Origin: Ananas comosus
Lineage: Eukaryota > Streptophyta > Magnoliopsida > Poales > Bromeliaceae
Length of the DNA stretch: 64,000 nucleotides
Direction of reading: 5' to 3'
Assembly: GCF_001540865.1 (NCBI RefSeq)
Contig: NC_033636.1
Location: 10,244,665 to 10,308,664 of the forward strand
Shown: positions 24,376-35,739 of the stretch, piece after piece
Numbering within the stretch: position 1 is the stretch's first letter
Layout: each line of letters starts with the position of its first letter
The notes under the pieces: model-generated
Database searches by the model: none
Told to the model about the DNA's origin: nothing
What the model saw: the letters and a program-made list of their open reading frames with translations, nothing else
Program-made: the position numbers and the translations under genes

Positions 24376-26289
24376 AGTCACATGGGCTAATATTTCATCC
24401 CATAAAAATGTAATGCTTTATGTATCTTAGAAATATCTCACATATGCAATTTATTGAGTTAAATTATTCAAATTTAAATATAACATCAGAATTAGACTTC
24501 AAAATTGAAAATCTAAACCACTAACTAGTCCCCATTTTACAAAAGTCAACTCATCAATTGGACTTTGAATCACGTTCGAAGTTATTCAACTTTCTCTTAA
24601 AAAATAAATAAATATATATATATATATATATATATATCGTAAGGCATTCAAAGTTTCATGTTTCATTGAAAAATAAAATACAGGACTAAATTAATTACTA
24701 CATATTGAAGAAGAAATTGGAGGTTAATTGTACTATCTTTTAAGCCACATTGTATAATTAAAGTAAAAAATCTGCAACCTGAGTAACACAGCTAATTAAA
24801 AGTTAAAAACCATTAGATTGACCAAATGTAGATGACTTTTAAGCACAAAAGCTTTGATAAATTATTATGAAATGGCTATCTCTTCGAGCTGAGGCCCTTG
24901 GTCAACTTAAGGGGCACTGGTTATTCAAAAATACACAATTGAGGAGATGCACATCCAATGTCCTAAAAATACCATTATCTGTTCGTGCAACGCGCTGGCG
25001 ATTATATATATTGGATCGAGAAGGATGTGAGTAGTCAATTTAAAGTTTTGTTTGAGTTGAGACATCAATATCGTCCGAATGACATATCTTCCACATATGG
25101 ACCAGATCGATTGAGATGAATATTGAGACCACGCATGTAGATGGAGAAGAATTTATTTAATCAATGATAATTATACCAGTATGCAAATATCTAAATCATT
25201 AGATCCTTTTTTTTTTTTTTTTTGTTAGGAGATAGGTGTATTACCTGAAAAAGAAAGGAAAAAATCATACACAAATCCTTTATTTCATACTGCGCATCTT
25301 TTTGTGATTGGATTTCTTAATTGCAAATTTTTCAATCTATTCGGGCTTAATTTACACGATTTGTCATGCTACATTTGGCTTTACGAAATACTTCTATGAA
25401 CGACGATGTAATATTTTTGAGACATGAAAGAAATATTGCAATTGTTTAGCTAATTATCAGTAGATTACAAGTGTGGTGTCCGGTTAAATCTTACATAACC
25501 AAGTATGCTTGATCGACATGATAATCTTATAAAAAACACTGCATTTGCTTGAGAGCATTTGATACTAGAGTTTGAAGAAACATTCATACTATATATGTGA
25601 TTAATTCTAATCTGATCCACAATTTTCCGGTTCAAGCTAATGAGAACGCTAAGAACTTAACAGCATAATTACATAAATTGTGATTGCAAGTAACCTAAAC
25701 ATCGCAAACGAGCCAAGTTTATCATTTTTCGGTTCAAGAAGCTAGAACAGATCATTTCAAACAGATTGCATGTCTTGATTCTTCGAAAATCGATCGATAA
25801 CATCTTTTATGATACAAAACAATTATTGCTATATAACTCAATCTAATTGCTTGAACGAACACGACTCTCTTTAAACTTTGTAACTTTGCTCAAGCATTGT
25901 TGTTGGAGATGGAGATTCCAATTAAGAGGTTGTGATTGTTACAATTTCTCTATCATGATCTTGGATGCAGCTGAGATGTTGATCCTTTTTTGTCTCTAAT
26001 ACTACTACCTTATCTTGATCCTTCTTATTTTATTATTATTATTTCCCCTCTTGTTGGTTCCAACCTGTTTAGGAAAATTATGGAGGTGATCGACTTCATG
26101 CAGGGATGGCTTGTTGCTATTTAAACTCAAAAGCTATGTACTAGAGCCAACTATTTCTAGATGTACTTATCCTTTGACCATGGTTTTATACTTGGAAATT
26201 CTAACATGAGATCATCAACACCCTAAAATCTAATTTTGCCAATACGGGGGTTCTTATTCAAAGTGAAGTCTAAGAAATTGAAGCTTTAG

Positions 26290-26480
26290 TACAAAAATTT
26301 TTTGAGGCGAAAGTAGCATATTACCGCTTTATTTAGTAAGGAGGCTACAATATTAAGGCATCAAGGCCTCGAAAAAAGATCGTGAGGGGAAAAAAAAAAA
26401 CAACCCAAAAGTAAAACGGAAACACCCAAAGAGCTTATTTACTCCTATATTTTTCCCAAACCCCGAAAGATACCTAATCT
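26290..26480 (-). mobile_element. LINE-type 3' tail fragment
   Basis: Read on the minus strand, the segment ends AAATAAAGCGGTAATATGCT then ACTTTCGCCTC and A-runs. This is the same tail organisation as the LINE at 33.66-34.06 kb and the SINEs. No coding remnant was found upstream. Confidence 0.5.
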
Positions 26481-26821
26481 CAAACAATAGTTGTCTCAAA
26501 TTTACTTTTTACTTTCTTATTCTCGAAGATTCTTCCGTTCCTTTCGAGTCATATCACCCATTAGATTGTGGTGAGCATTGAGTCCTTTAGGTTTCAGTGA
26601 TAAGTTAAGCGGATCAGTGCAAATTTCTGATATCCTAATAATTCTACATTCGATAAGAATGAGATTGTGATTGGATATATAAAAGATTATAAACACAAAT
26701 AATATTAATTAACCTTAAGTATTGTAGGCAGGTGATTTGAGTTTAACGAGTTGTTATTGTATGCAGGTCAAGTGTTACAAAATTTATATTCAAGTTAATA
26801 ATTCGATTTGAGACTTTCAAT

Positions 26822-26960
26822 TTTTTTTTTTTTAGAAAGAAAGTTAGTATGATATTTGTTTCGTTCATCTTTTAGAAATGAATTTAGTTGGAAATATAAA
26901 GCTAAACTTTGAATTTGAGATCTCAATCGAGTACTAACCATCAAGCCTCTTTAATATATT
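26822..26960 (-). mobile_element. degenerate SINE
   Basis: The reverse complement reads AGAGGCTTGATGGTTAGTAC, TCGATTGAGATCTCAAATTC, an AGTTTAGCTTTATATTTCC region, and ends in an A-rich tail. Order and spacing follow the two better preserved SINE copies. Confidence 0.65.
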
Positions 26961-27700
26961 TATAACCATCTTGACCAGGGGCACTTGGTAACTTTATACA
27001 TATATATTCATCAAATATGTTTTGAACCACAAAAAATTAAACTTAGTAGCAAATTATTACCATGAAAAGAAGAAGTTAATGCAGCCTAATTTTGGATAAA
27101 AATAAGCCCATTGGATGCTCTTTTTAGAATTGACCACTTGAGAAGATCCAAATCGTGCAATTCGTGGCGATGATAAAGTAAACAGGAGACTTGTTACTCT
27201 ATAAAAAATTAAACGGTTAGAAAAATAATATTTACAGAAGTATATATTTTTAAAATCAATAGACATCATGTCACATCTATAAATTGACAAGATGACATAA
27301 AAAAGGAGTGCAAAGTTTATGTCAAGGAGGAGACTCAGCATCACCATCAATGGAAATTAAGAAGAGAAACAAGAGACTTTTTAGACTTTAACTTAGTAAA
27401 ATAAATATCCATGATCACTAAGTTTTTAGAGCAAATTAATATCTGACCAATAATTGATCTCAGGAATCCAAAGTCACATGCTTGTAACTACTAGGCCAAT
27501 TTTCTAATAAAAAAGGACTAATTGGAAGAGATAGAGTTCATAGTCCATATATGTATAAATTAATGAAAATGGGAGAAGTTGATAGAAGCTTCTTCCTTTT
27601 AGGCTTTAGCCCACCAAACCCCTGTGAGGTTGTCATCAACTTTTCTTGATCACAACCTGTATATACATACTTTTTGAAAAAGGGTAAAAAAAAAAAAAAG

Positions 27701-28177
27701 TATGAACAATTAATCCCTGTACTATCTCCAGTTGGCAACTATATAGGCTACTCCAAATTTGAACACTTAAGTTTATGTGCTTTTACATATATTATATTTT
27801 AATTTCTATCGTAAGAAAAATTGATTTTTTATTGTGAATTAATATTTTTATAAGTATGAATAATCCCTGTACTATCTCCAATTGGCAACTATATGGGCTA
27901 CTCTAAATTTGGACACTTAAGTTTATATGCTTTTTTACCGACCGTTCCTAGAGCAAGTGACAAATAGCTTGATAATTGATACCTAAGGTCCCAAATTCGA
28001 ATCCTAGTTGATTCACATTTTCAGCTAAGTTTATTTCTAAATGAAATAAAATAAAGCGGGTAGCGTACTACCTATCTCTCTCTCTCAAAAAAAAGCTTAT
28101 ATATATTTTTTATATATATTACATTTTAATTTCCATCGTAAGAAAAATCGGATTTTCATTGTGAATTAATATTTTTA
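27701..28177. repeat. tandem duplication whose second copy is split by a SINE
   Basis: Unit 1 (27701-27853) starts TATGAACAATTAATCCCTGT and ends in AATATTTTTATAAG. Unit 2 is present as 27854-27934 plus 28093-28177, with the SINE between. Unit 1 therefore shows the empty insertion site. Confidence 0.8.
27937..28092 (+). mobile_element. tRNA-derived SINE, copy 2
   Basis: It starts CCGACCGTTCCTAGAGCAAG, carries the B-box-like AAATTCGAATCC, and ends in AAGCGGGTAGCGTACTACC, a TCTC run and poly(A). A diverged target duplication is visible as AGTTTATATGCTTTTTT on the left and AGCTTATATATATTTTTT on the right. Confidence 0.85.
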
Positions 28178-28896
28178 TCAAATTCGAAATAAGCTGAAAT
28201 AAGTGAACCTAGAAAGTTATTTTATATAAAAAAAAGACTTTTCTTTAATGTTCAAAAACTAAAGCGTTCACGTGAAAAGTATAAAGGCTAAGCCATAATG
28301 TTAAACTGCTGAAATACCAGCGCGATGCTGCGGATTTAAAATTTTTTTTTATAAATTTTAGTTTTTTATATTTTTAAATAATTTTATAAGTCTAATTATT
28401 AATTAAATAAAAGTTATATAAAAATAATTTAATAGTTAATTTTATTTAAATAAAATTTATTAAAACGACAACTTATTTTATAAAGATTTATGCGAAAAAA
28501 GATTTGTGATAAATATATCAAAATAATTTAAAAAAAATAAATAGAAGGGAAATAAAATAATGGAAGAATTTGTTTAATAAAATTAATTATATATATACAC
28601 ACACGCACTATATTTCTAAAATCTTACTCAAATTTAAATTATGTATTTTTTTATACATCGATCAAATTAGATTTTATTATGCGATTTATTACGTGTATTA
28701 TTAATAATATTAATTAATTATATTATATACAATGAATTTATTAATAAAATTAATTAATTAATTAATTTCATAGAGTTTAGAGATTTAAAATTTAAAATTT
28801 TGAAGTTTAAACTTTGAAAATAAATATTATAAATTAAATTTAAAATTTAAAATTTAAAATTTTGAAAGTATCAAAATTTTAAATTTTGATATCTAT

Positions 28897-29410
28897 CACT
28901 ACAACAAAAACGGTCTATAGCGACACTTTTAAATGTAGGTGCATGTCAAAAAAGTACTGCTAGCTAAAATTATTGACACTTTTAAAAAGTGTTGCTATAT
29001 ATGGGGTCGCTAGGTATATAGTGACAGTTAAAGAGTGTTGCTATAATCTAAAAGAGTGCTGCTAATTTACCAATACTTATTTAAGCATTTAGCAACCGCC
29101 GAAACTCTATTTCGTTGGCTGCGGTGGCGGAGGAGGACGACAGTAAAGGCTCTTCGTCTAGAATTTCAGTGGATTGAGTGAAGAGAGAAAAAAAGATGGT
29201 AATTCATTTTTCTTTTTTTTTTTCTTTTCTGTTTGTAATCGGGTCAAATGGATTGGATGTGGTGGGTTGAGTAGAGTAACTTTTATTTTTGATTGGATTG
29301 GGCTTTATATTTAGGCATTAGTAGATGTGTTTTTAAATTTTAGTATAAATGGGACACTTACTCAAAAGTGTCCCAAACATATGTCCCTATAACCTAATTC
29401 TGTTGTAGCG
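28897..29410. mobile_element. non-autonomous CACTA-like (En/Spm) element
   Basis: The left end is CACTACAACAAAAACGG and the right end is TTCTGTTGTAGCG, giving near-identical 10-bp termini (CACTACAACA versus CGCTACAACA). Subterminal repeats such as GACACTTTT and AGTGTTGCTA occur several times near the ends, as usual in CACTA elements. A 3-bp target duplication is not clear. No transposase is encoded. The interior at 29095-29210 is GC-richer and gene-like. Confidence 0.7.
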
Positions 29411-29452
29411 TTATATATATATATTTTTAATATATATAGAGGGAGAAAGAGT

Positions 29453-29507
29453 AAAGGGGGGTTTGGGGGGACACGTGTCACCCCAAAGTCCCCCCAAACC
29501 CTCCTTT
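29453..29507. repeat. strong G/C-rich hairpin with a G-box in the loop
   Basis: The arms GGGTTTGGGGGGAC and GTCCCCCCAAACCC are perfectly complementary. The pairing extends to about 20 bp with one mismatch. The loop contains ACGTGTC, a G-box/ABRE-type core. G-runs could also form a quadruplex. The hairpin sits just right of the CACTA-like element. Confidence 0.7.
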
Positions 29508-29510
29508 ATA

Positions 29511-30266
29511 TATGTGGAGAAATAGAAGATTATAATAGGCGACAATAGAGAGAAAGGGCTTTATGGAAACATAGGATATCACAGCTTCAAGAACATATAT
29601 AAGCCATTGACACCACATATTTCAATATTGTTATAATGAATTCTCGAAATTTTAAGAAAGCCTATACAAAGAGCTTAAATATGATAGCTGTTACCATACA
29701 TATTACATACCATATATATATTATATATATATAATGGCAATATCCAATATACGTAACATATATAATTAGTATAGATACGGTATGTAATATATACAGTAAC
29801 AATAGCAATATCCAATAGTAGAAACAATCAAAAGTGAAAAGCCAATCAAACACTCAACACTTCAGAATTCAAATAATCATATTAAGAAAATGGAAACAAA
29901 AGAAGACCATGAATAGAGTACAAAGTATAATTTGAACAAGATAATTCCACATTTGGTCTACATGATAAATGCCAAGCTCTATACATTCATTACCCTGCAT
30001 CTAGTCTCTCTCTTCCTCTCTTTATATGTAATTTATCATTCAAGGCCATTTTATTCACAAATACAATATTGTAAATTGTAACACAAAACAAACTGAGAGA
30101 ACCCTCCCCCAACAATCACAGGCCAAAACCAACGAAGAATTCGATGAAGAAATTAAGAAAAGATTACTTAAAAGTAAGTAAACTTGATCAACACCAATTA
30201 CTATTTGAGCTCATTGAGTGTAGGAGGAGGATTGAGCAACGGTTTTTTCCTTTCTTAAATAAAGAA
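29511..30266. other. 3' flank of the LRX gene
   Basis: AT-rich DNA with TATATA tracts at 29705-29745. The part next to 30267 should be the LRX 3' untranslated region. Nothing else was recognised. Confidence 0.55.
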
Positions 30267-31856
30267 TTAATAGTAAGGAGGAGGAGGAGGGTGTGAGGCA
30301 TAGGGGTGCGCAGGAGGCGGCGGCGACAAGTAGTGGTAAACCGGTAATGTGGTCGGCGGTGGCGGTGATAGGTATCGGTCTTCGGGGGACACTTCTGAGT
30401 AGGGCGGCGGTGGTGGCGGGAACTCGCATGGCGGAGGAGAAGGTGGCGGTGGCGATGGCGATGGCGGAGGCGGAGATGGCGGTGGAGGAGATGGTGGAGG
30501 TGGAGATGGCGGAGGCGGTGATGGCGGAGGAGGGGATGGCGGAGGCGGAGAAGGTGGCGGCGGAGAAGGCGGAGGTGGCGACGGAGGCGGAGGAGAAGGC
30601 GGTGGCGGCGGAGGGGAAGGAAGGATGAATTTCTTGCATTTGAAGGCATCACAGTCGACATGATGGCTGTTGAAGAACCTGCACTGGCTGTCGGACCGCT
30701 GCGCTGGCCGGTCCGGAATACAATTCTGCTGATCGCTGTACGCCGGAACATGCAGGCAAACCGCCGGCTCGCCGGTCAAGAAGTTATACGAGTAGGTAAA
30801 ATTCTTCAGCCGCGGGAGATGGCATATCGCCTCCGGTATATCACCGACGAGCATGTTGTGCGCGACGTCGAGCTGCTCCACACTCGTGAGCGTGCCGAGA
30901 AACTCCGGTATCGGCCCCATCAGCTTGTTGTAGCTCACGTCGAGCACCGTCAGGCTCTTCAACAGTCCCAGCTCCGGGGGGATGCACGAGCTCAGCCCGT
31001 TGTTCATCAGTATGATCTCGTTCAGGGTCTTCGACATGTTCGCTATGCTCGCAGGGAGGCATCCCCCGAACTGGTTGTTCGCGAAGACGATCACGGACAC
31101 GGGCGAGTTGCCGATGTTGTCCGGGATCTCGAACTGGAACCGGTTGCTGTTCACGAACAGCGCGTCGAGGGGCCGGTCGAAGAGCTCCTTCGGCACTGCC
31201 CCCTCGAACTCGTTGTAGCGGATGTCGAGGTATTTGAGCGCCGGGAGGCGGAGGAGCACTTCGGGGAACTTCCCCGCGAAGCGGTTGTTGCTGAGGTCGA
31301 GCTCGTAGAGGAGGTGCAGCTTGTCAAATTCATGCGGGACGGTGCCGCAGAAGCGGTTGGAGTTGACGTGGAAAAGTGCGAGATCGGTAAGGAGGCCAAG
31401 CTCCTCGGGGAGGTACCCGGCAATGTCGCCGTGGTTGAGGTCGATCCCCGCGACGACGGTGAGGTAGGGGTCGACGGGGGACGGGGCGCAGTACACCCTG
31501 GTGTAGCTGCACACGTCCGGGCCGGCCCAGTTGGCGGTCAAATTGTAGGGGTCGGAGAGGATGGCGTGTTTCCACGCCTGCAGCGCCACGTAAGCGTCAC
31601 GCAGGTGCGAGTTCGGGAACTCGTAGGAGGGGTCAACATAGACCCGCTCGCCGCGGTCGCCGTTCTCGTCGAGGTAGTACAGCAGCTGGCGCCGCCGAAT
31701 GTATCCGGCCTCAGCGTCCGTGAGGCCATAGCTGGTAAACCCCGCGGAAAAAGGAAGGAGAGAGAAAATAAGAACCGAGGAGAACACGAGTGCGACGGCG
31801 GGGGCACGGAGAATGAACCCCGCGGCGGCGGCCGGTTTATCCTTCCTTTTTCTCAT
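30267..31856 (-). CDS. leucine-rich repeat extensin-like protein (LRX/PEX)
   Basis: A single exon of 529 residues from the ATG at 31856, which gives MRKRKDK and a hydrophobic signal segment (VALVFSSVLIFSLLPFSAG). The longer in-frame ATG at 31952 adds 32 residues ahead of the signal and is less likely. Next comes the LRX N-terminal domain (WKHAILSDPYNLTANWAGPD, then VCSYTRVYC), about ten leucine-rich repeats (LDLSNNRFAGKFP, LDVSYNKLMGPIP), a Cys-rich hinge (QNCIPDRPAQRSDSQC), and an extensin tail with about ten SPPPP repeats and YY-containing ends. LRX proteins are secreted, bind RALF peptides through the LRR part and anchor in the wall through the extensin part, linking wall state to growth. 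The tail is short for the family. Codons are strongly GC-biased. Confidence 0.93.
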   Translation of the reverse strand: MRKRKDKPAAAAGFILRAPAVALVFSSVLIFSLLPFSAGFTSYGLTDAEAGYIRRRQLLYYLDENGDRGERVYVDPSYEFPNSHLRDAYVALQAWKHAILSDPYNLTANWAGPDVCSYTRVYCAPSPVDPYLTVVAGIDLNHGDIAGYLPEELGLLTDLALFHVNSNRFCGTVPHEFDKLHLLYELDLSNNRFAGKFPEVLLRLPALKYLDIRYNEFEGAVPKELFDRPLDALFVNSNRFQFEIPDNIGNSPVSVIVFANNQFGGCLPASIANMSKTLNEIILMNNGLSSCIPPELGLLKSLTVLDVSYNKLMGPIPEFLGTLTSVEQLDVAHNMLVGDIPEAICHLPRLKNFTYSYNFLTGEPAVCLHVPAYSDQQNCIPDRPAQRSDSQCRFFNSHHVDCDAFKCKKFILPSPPPPPPSPPPPSPPPPSPPPPSPPPPSPPPPSPPPPSPPPPSPPPPSPPPPSPSPPPPSPPPCEFPPPPPPYSEVSPEDRYLSPPPPTTLPVYHYLSPPPPAHPYASHPPPPPYY

Positions 31857-31989
31857 CTCATCGTCAGAATGCGAGAATTGAATATTCAGATACAGATTGG
31901 ACCGGTAAAATAGAACGAGAGGGGGAGGAAAGGAGCGGGGGGAAATAAACACAGAGGGACAGCTACATCACAGCTCAAAGGCTAAGAAC

Positions 31990-33400
31990 GTGATTTAAAT
32001 AAATGTTGTAATGGACGGTTACGATGACTTGTCCACACTATTCTACAAGGCTTATTCAAATGTCGGAGTTGCCACCCACGAAGGATTAATAATATATATG
32101 TTAAAAAATTAATATAATAATAATAATTATGTTAAAGGAAGTGAGAAGAACCGCGGAGACTTCATACAATGGGCTTTGAATCGTATTCGGTTCAAACTAA
32201 GAAGAGGGGTTTAAGGGATTGGAATAAACGATAAGGAATACAGGGATAAATAATAAATTGCATTTACTACTCCCTAAACTTACAGTTTAGTTTCATTTTA
32301 ATACTCAAATTTTTAAATTTAAAAATTAAAAATCTCTTATTTGGCTACATTTGGTTTATAAATATTTTCTTATATCATAAATCTATATATATTCTCCATT
32401 CATCTCACACATTTAAATAGTATCTAAATTTAAAAAATACAGGAAAAATAACTCAATGGATAATAGAATTGAAATATGAGAGTGAATTAATATCTAAAGT
32501 TGTGCCAAATACAGATAAGCATTTTTTTCTTCTAATAATAAATTATTAAGAGAAGACTATAATTTTAAAAATTCTACAATTTAAATATCAAGTTTAAAAG
32601 TTTTAAAAGGAAGTTTAATTGGGACTTGTGGGTGCAATTTTTCACCTAAGGGGTGTATGGGTGGGGCCCGCATAGAACGTGTATGTATGTATCTAACGCG
32701 CTTAGTGGGAAACCACTCTAACGTAAGGAGCTAATAATTTTATTTTTTTTACAATTTTTTTTTATTTTTCCGCTGACTAATAAATATGAAATATAGGATT
32801 GGTTGTTTATTTGTCTTTTATAGATTTTATTTATTTATTTATTTTTGTTTTAGGTGCATAAATGGGGCTTTGTAATTTTGTATTCAGTGGCCGCCACCGA
32901 ACGGATTTGAAATGACCATTCTACCCTTGTTTTGTGGAATTGTGGAGCTCCTAGTAGGGGTAATATTGGAAATTCGTGATGATTTGCGCGGGAATAAATG
33001 GTGGGGGATTAATGAGCTAGTAAGGGCCGATGATTAAGGTCTCGTGAGGGGCCCACTTACTTGGTTACGTAATGGGACGGGAAATCGGTGTAGCATGTGA
33101 GTGGGGCCCACGCGCATTGCGTCCAGCGTAACGGATTCGTCCGTGGCGACCCGTAAATTTCTACGATGTAGTGCCTACGTGGCAGAAGTGGAGAGTTGAT
33201 ACGTGGACTCTACCGGTGTTTGGGTCCCACATGTCAGTCTCGTGACCGTTACACCGAGATCTCTCCGTGGAAGTACCGGTCCACGAGCTCCTGGCGCACA
33301 ATGACTTAACCGTGGACTTCGTGGACACAATTTTTGCGTATGTGTGGTCCAGCTCGGATGGGCACAATTATTTAATTTTTACGCTTTTGTAGTAATTTTT
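31990..33400. other. upstream region of the LRX gene
   Basis: The 1.4 kb upstream of LRX holds AT-rich DNA, then a GC-richer part at 32880-33360 with several ACGTGG and CACGTG-like motifs (near 33175, 33200, 33228). These could bind bZIP or bHLH factors. No gene was recognised. Confidence 0.5.
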
Positions 33401-33430
33401 TTTATATTTCAAAATTTTATTTATTTTTAA

Positions 33431-33555
33431 ATCTTTAGAGAGATAAGTAGCATGTTATTTATTTATTTATTTTTTAAAATAAACTTAACTGGATGCATAA
33501 AATAACTCGGTTTCAAACATGGAACTATATATATTAATCATCAAGTTCTTTTCAT
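33431..33555 (-). mobile_element. degenerate SINE
   Basis: On the minus strand the segment ends AACATGCTACTTATCTCTCT then A-runs, the family tail. The head is weakly preserved (AAGAACTTGATGATTAATAT). Confidence 0.5.
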
Positions 33556-33648
33556 TTTAATTTTGATTCTGATTTTAGATTTATTTTTGACTCATGACAC
33601 ATTTGGGCGTATTGCGAACTAGAAGCTCAGGTATAGTCTATTGTAAAA

Positions 33649-34077
33649 AAGTTTGTAATACTTTTTTTGAGAAAAAAGGTAGCACGCTACCTGCTTCATT
33701 CAATAGAAAGATAAATTTAGCTACATAGAGTGAGACATTCAAAATCTCAGAGAGAAAAAAAAAGAAAAAGAAAAAAAAAAACAGACAAGAAAAAATTGGA
33801 AAGCAAACTTAGATACAAAAATACACGTCGAGAGAATAGGTGGTATACTTCAGAAGTTCCCTAATTCAATAAAAAGTGGCCCACTTCTCCGCCAGGATCT
33901 CAACACGGTGGACAACTGAGGAAACATCGAAGGTTAAGTTTCGAAAAATAATATTATTTCTATCGCCCCAAATCCTCCACCATAAGACTGCCACAAGACT
34001 CTGAGCCTTGAACCTATCCGTGGGCGGCCCCTTCCCCCGCAGCTCCTCCCAGATGGTATAGAGAAGTTTGTAATACT
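33649..34077 (-). mobile_element. 5'-truncated LINE with 14-bp target-site duplication
   Basis: The flanks AAGTTTGTAATACT at 33649-33662 and 34064-34077 are identical. Between them, on the minus strand, an open stretch encodes the C-terminal end of a plant non-LTR reverse transcriptase ORF. It contains WEELRGKGPPTDRFKAQSLV and WRIWGDRNNIIFRN, and stops near 33866. The 3' tail then runs to AAGCAGGTAGCGTGCTACC, TTTTTTCTC and poly(A). Only the last 400 bases were inserted, as is usual for target-primed reverse transcription. Confidence 0.9.
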
Positions 34078-34557
34078 AACATTCTAGAATGGTATATCTC
34101 ACTTATAAAATAATATACTATAATTTAAAAATATTTTTTCAGCTTAACGAATAATTAATAAATATATATTTATATATAAATTAATAAGAAAATTATGCTG
34201 AACAAAATATTCATAATAAAAGCAAGCAATTAAGCTCAAATTAATCACAACACAAGCATGATCAAACCTAAGCTTGATCAAGCTTCCGACACACACACAA
34301 TACATTGTGAGGCTTTAAAATATATATATCTCTGATTGATGTAGAAAATTACATCAAAATATAGAACAGTAATTCACCAACTCAGCTCAGTGGTGGTGGA
34401 CCCATTGCCACGTCATCCGAGTGGCCCTGCAGAGGCCCACCAATTGCCAATTGACGGCTGGCGCGCATCTGTTAGTTCCACCAAGTCCACGCTATACACC
34501 CTAACCCTTATTAGAATTTTGACTTCACTTGAAAAAAAAAAAAAAAAAAAAAAAAAA

Positions 34558-35739
34558 ACTTCAAATGCTACACCAGTAATTTCATATCCTTTTATTTTAG
34601 TACTATATGTATCAAGTTAGTGCTTTATAGTTTTATTTTNTGTATGAGGGTTTTTTTCATGACTCTCTAATGCTAATATAAAACTAAATAAATTAAAAAA
34701 CTCCTTATACTCAAAGAAGAGAGGGGGAAAAAGCATCATACATAATAAACAAATTAAAGAGAATAGATATAAATATATATATGGCATAAATAGGAAATAT
34801 TATGGTTATCCAAATGCCAAATAAGGAAACACAACTGAACAAAATCTACAAAAGCGCGTGGAAGTTTAAGCATTTGGATAGAAAAAAGGGGAATAAAACG
34901 GATATTTCATAGCATATATAGATATGGAGTTGTTAAGTTAATGTGTCAAAAAAATAATAAAAGAATTAATTAATAATAAAGGAGAACAAATTAACCTTGT
35001 TTTTAAGAATCCTTTCCTCTCACTGCATGCAATGTTGGAGAGCTCTTGGAGAAGAAACCAAGTAAAAAAAAAAAAGAAATATTTTGAGATAAAATAGTGA
35101 GAAATATTTGAAAAAGTTTCTCTCTCTCTCTCTCTCTCTACGTGTGCGCGTTTGTAGCACCAAACTACTGCATGAAGCACCAAGGATTGCCAATAATATT
35201 GCCACTCCAAAAAGGTGGAAAATTGCAGATAGCACCATGAATTATTACTTATTTTACACTAGGACCTTAATTCACCTTTGTTCAATGGGAGAAAATATAT
35301 AGTTGTTACATATTTTATATTCTAGACCAACCAACCAAAAAAGCTTATTTCAAAAAGAATCCATTGTTTCCAAAAAATGGTGGGCCCCTCTCCTTGTCCG
35401 TTCCCCAACCCATCTTCCTCCCTTGGTGGTCGTCCTTTCCCCCCTGCCTCTTCTGTGCAGGTCTCCAACGTGGTCCCTTGCCCTCCAAGGGAGTCACGTG
35501 TCCGACAGGGGGTTTCTTTTAAGGACGCCACTTTGGCCCGACCACCTCAGCTCGGCCCCCNTATAATTTAATAAAATATTAACGAAGAAGCTAACGAAAA
35601 AAAAAAAAAAAAACTTCAAATGCTACACCAGTAATTTCATATCCTTTTATTTTAGTACTATATGTATCAAGTTAGTGCTTTATAGTTTTATTTTTATCTT
35701 TTCGTTAGCTTCTTCGTTAATATTTTATTAAATTATATA
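34558..35739. repeat. duplicated block around two single-N joins
   Basis: The 82 bases before the N at 34640 are repeated at 35614-35695. The bases after the N at 35561 (35562-35599) are an inverted copy of about 35698-35738, so 35562-35739 may be a MITE-like element with 38-bp inverted ends. The piece 34641-35560 between the Ns has no similarity to either flank. This pattern suggests unmerged contig ends. Confidence 0.75.

Larger units (their letters stand above)
23222..28896. other. transposon-rich intergenic DNA
   Basis: No gene is supported. Recognised contents are two degenerate reverse SINEs, a LINE-type 3' tail, a tandem duplication with a nested SINE, and an AT-rich block at 28330-28890 with many ATTTAAA motifs. 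The remainder is unassigned AT-rich sequence. Confidence 0.65.

Noticed and set aside
30660..31913. 417-residue open frame on the plus strand opposite the LRX gene
   Set aside because: It is a shadow of GC-rich LRX codons. The peptide is Val/Glu/Arg-rich with no domain, and the opposite frame is a clear LRX protein.
31857..31952. Upstream LRX start at 31952
   Set aside because: It would place 32 residues, including SPRSFPPPLVLFYRS, ahead of a normal signal peptide. The internal ATG at 31856 is the better secretory start.
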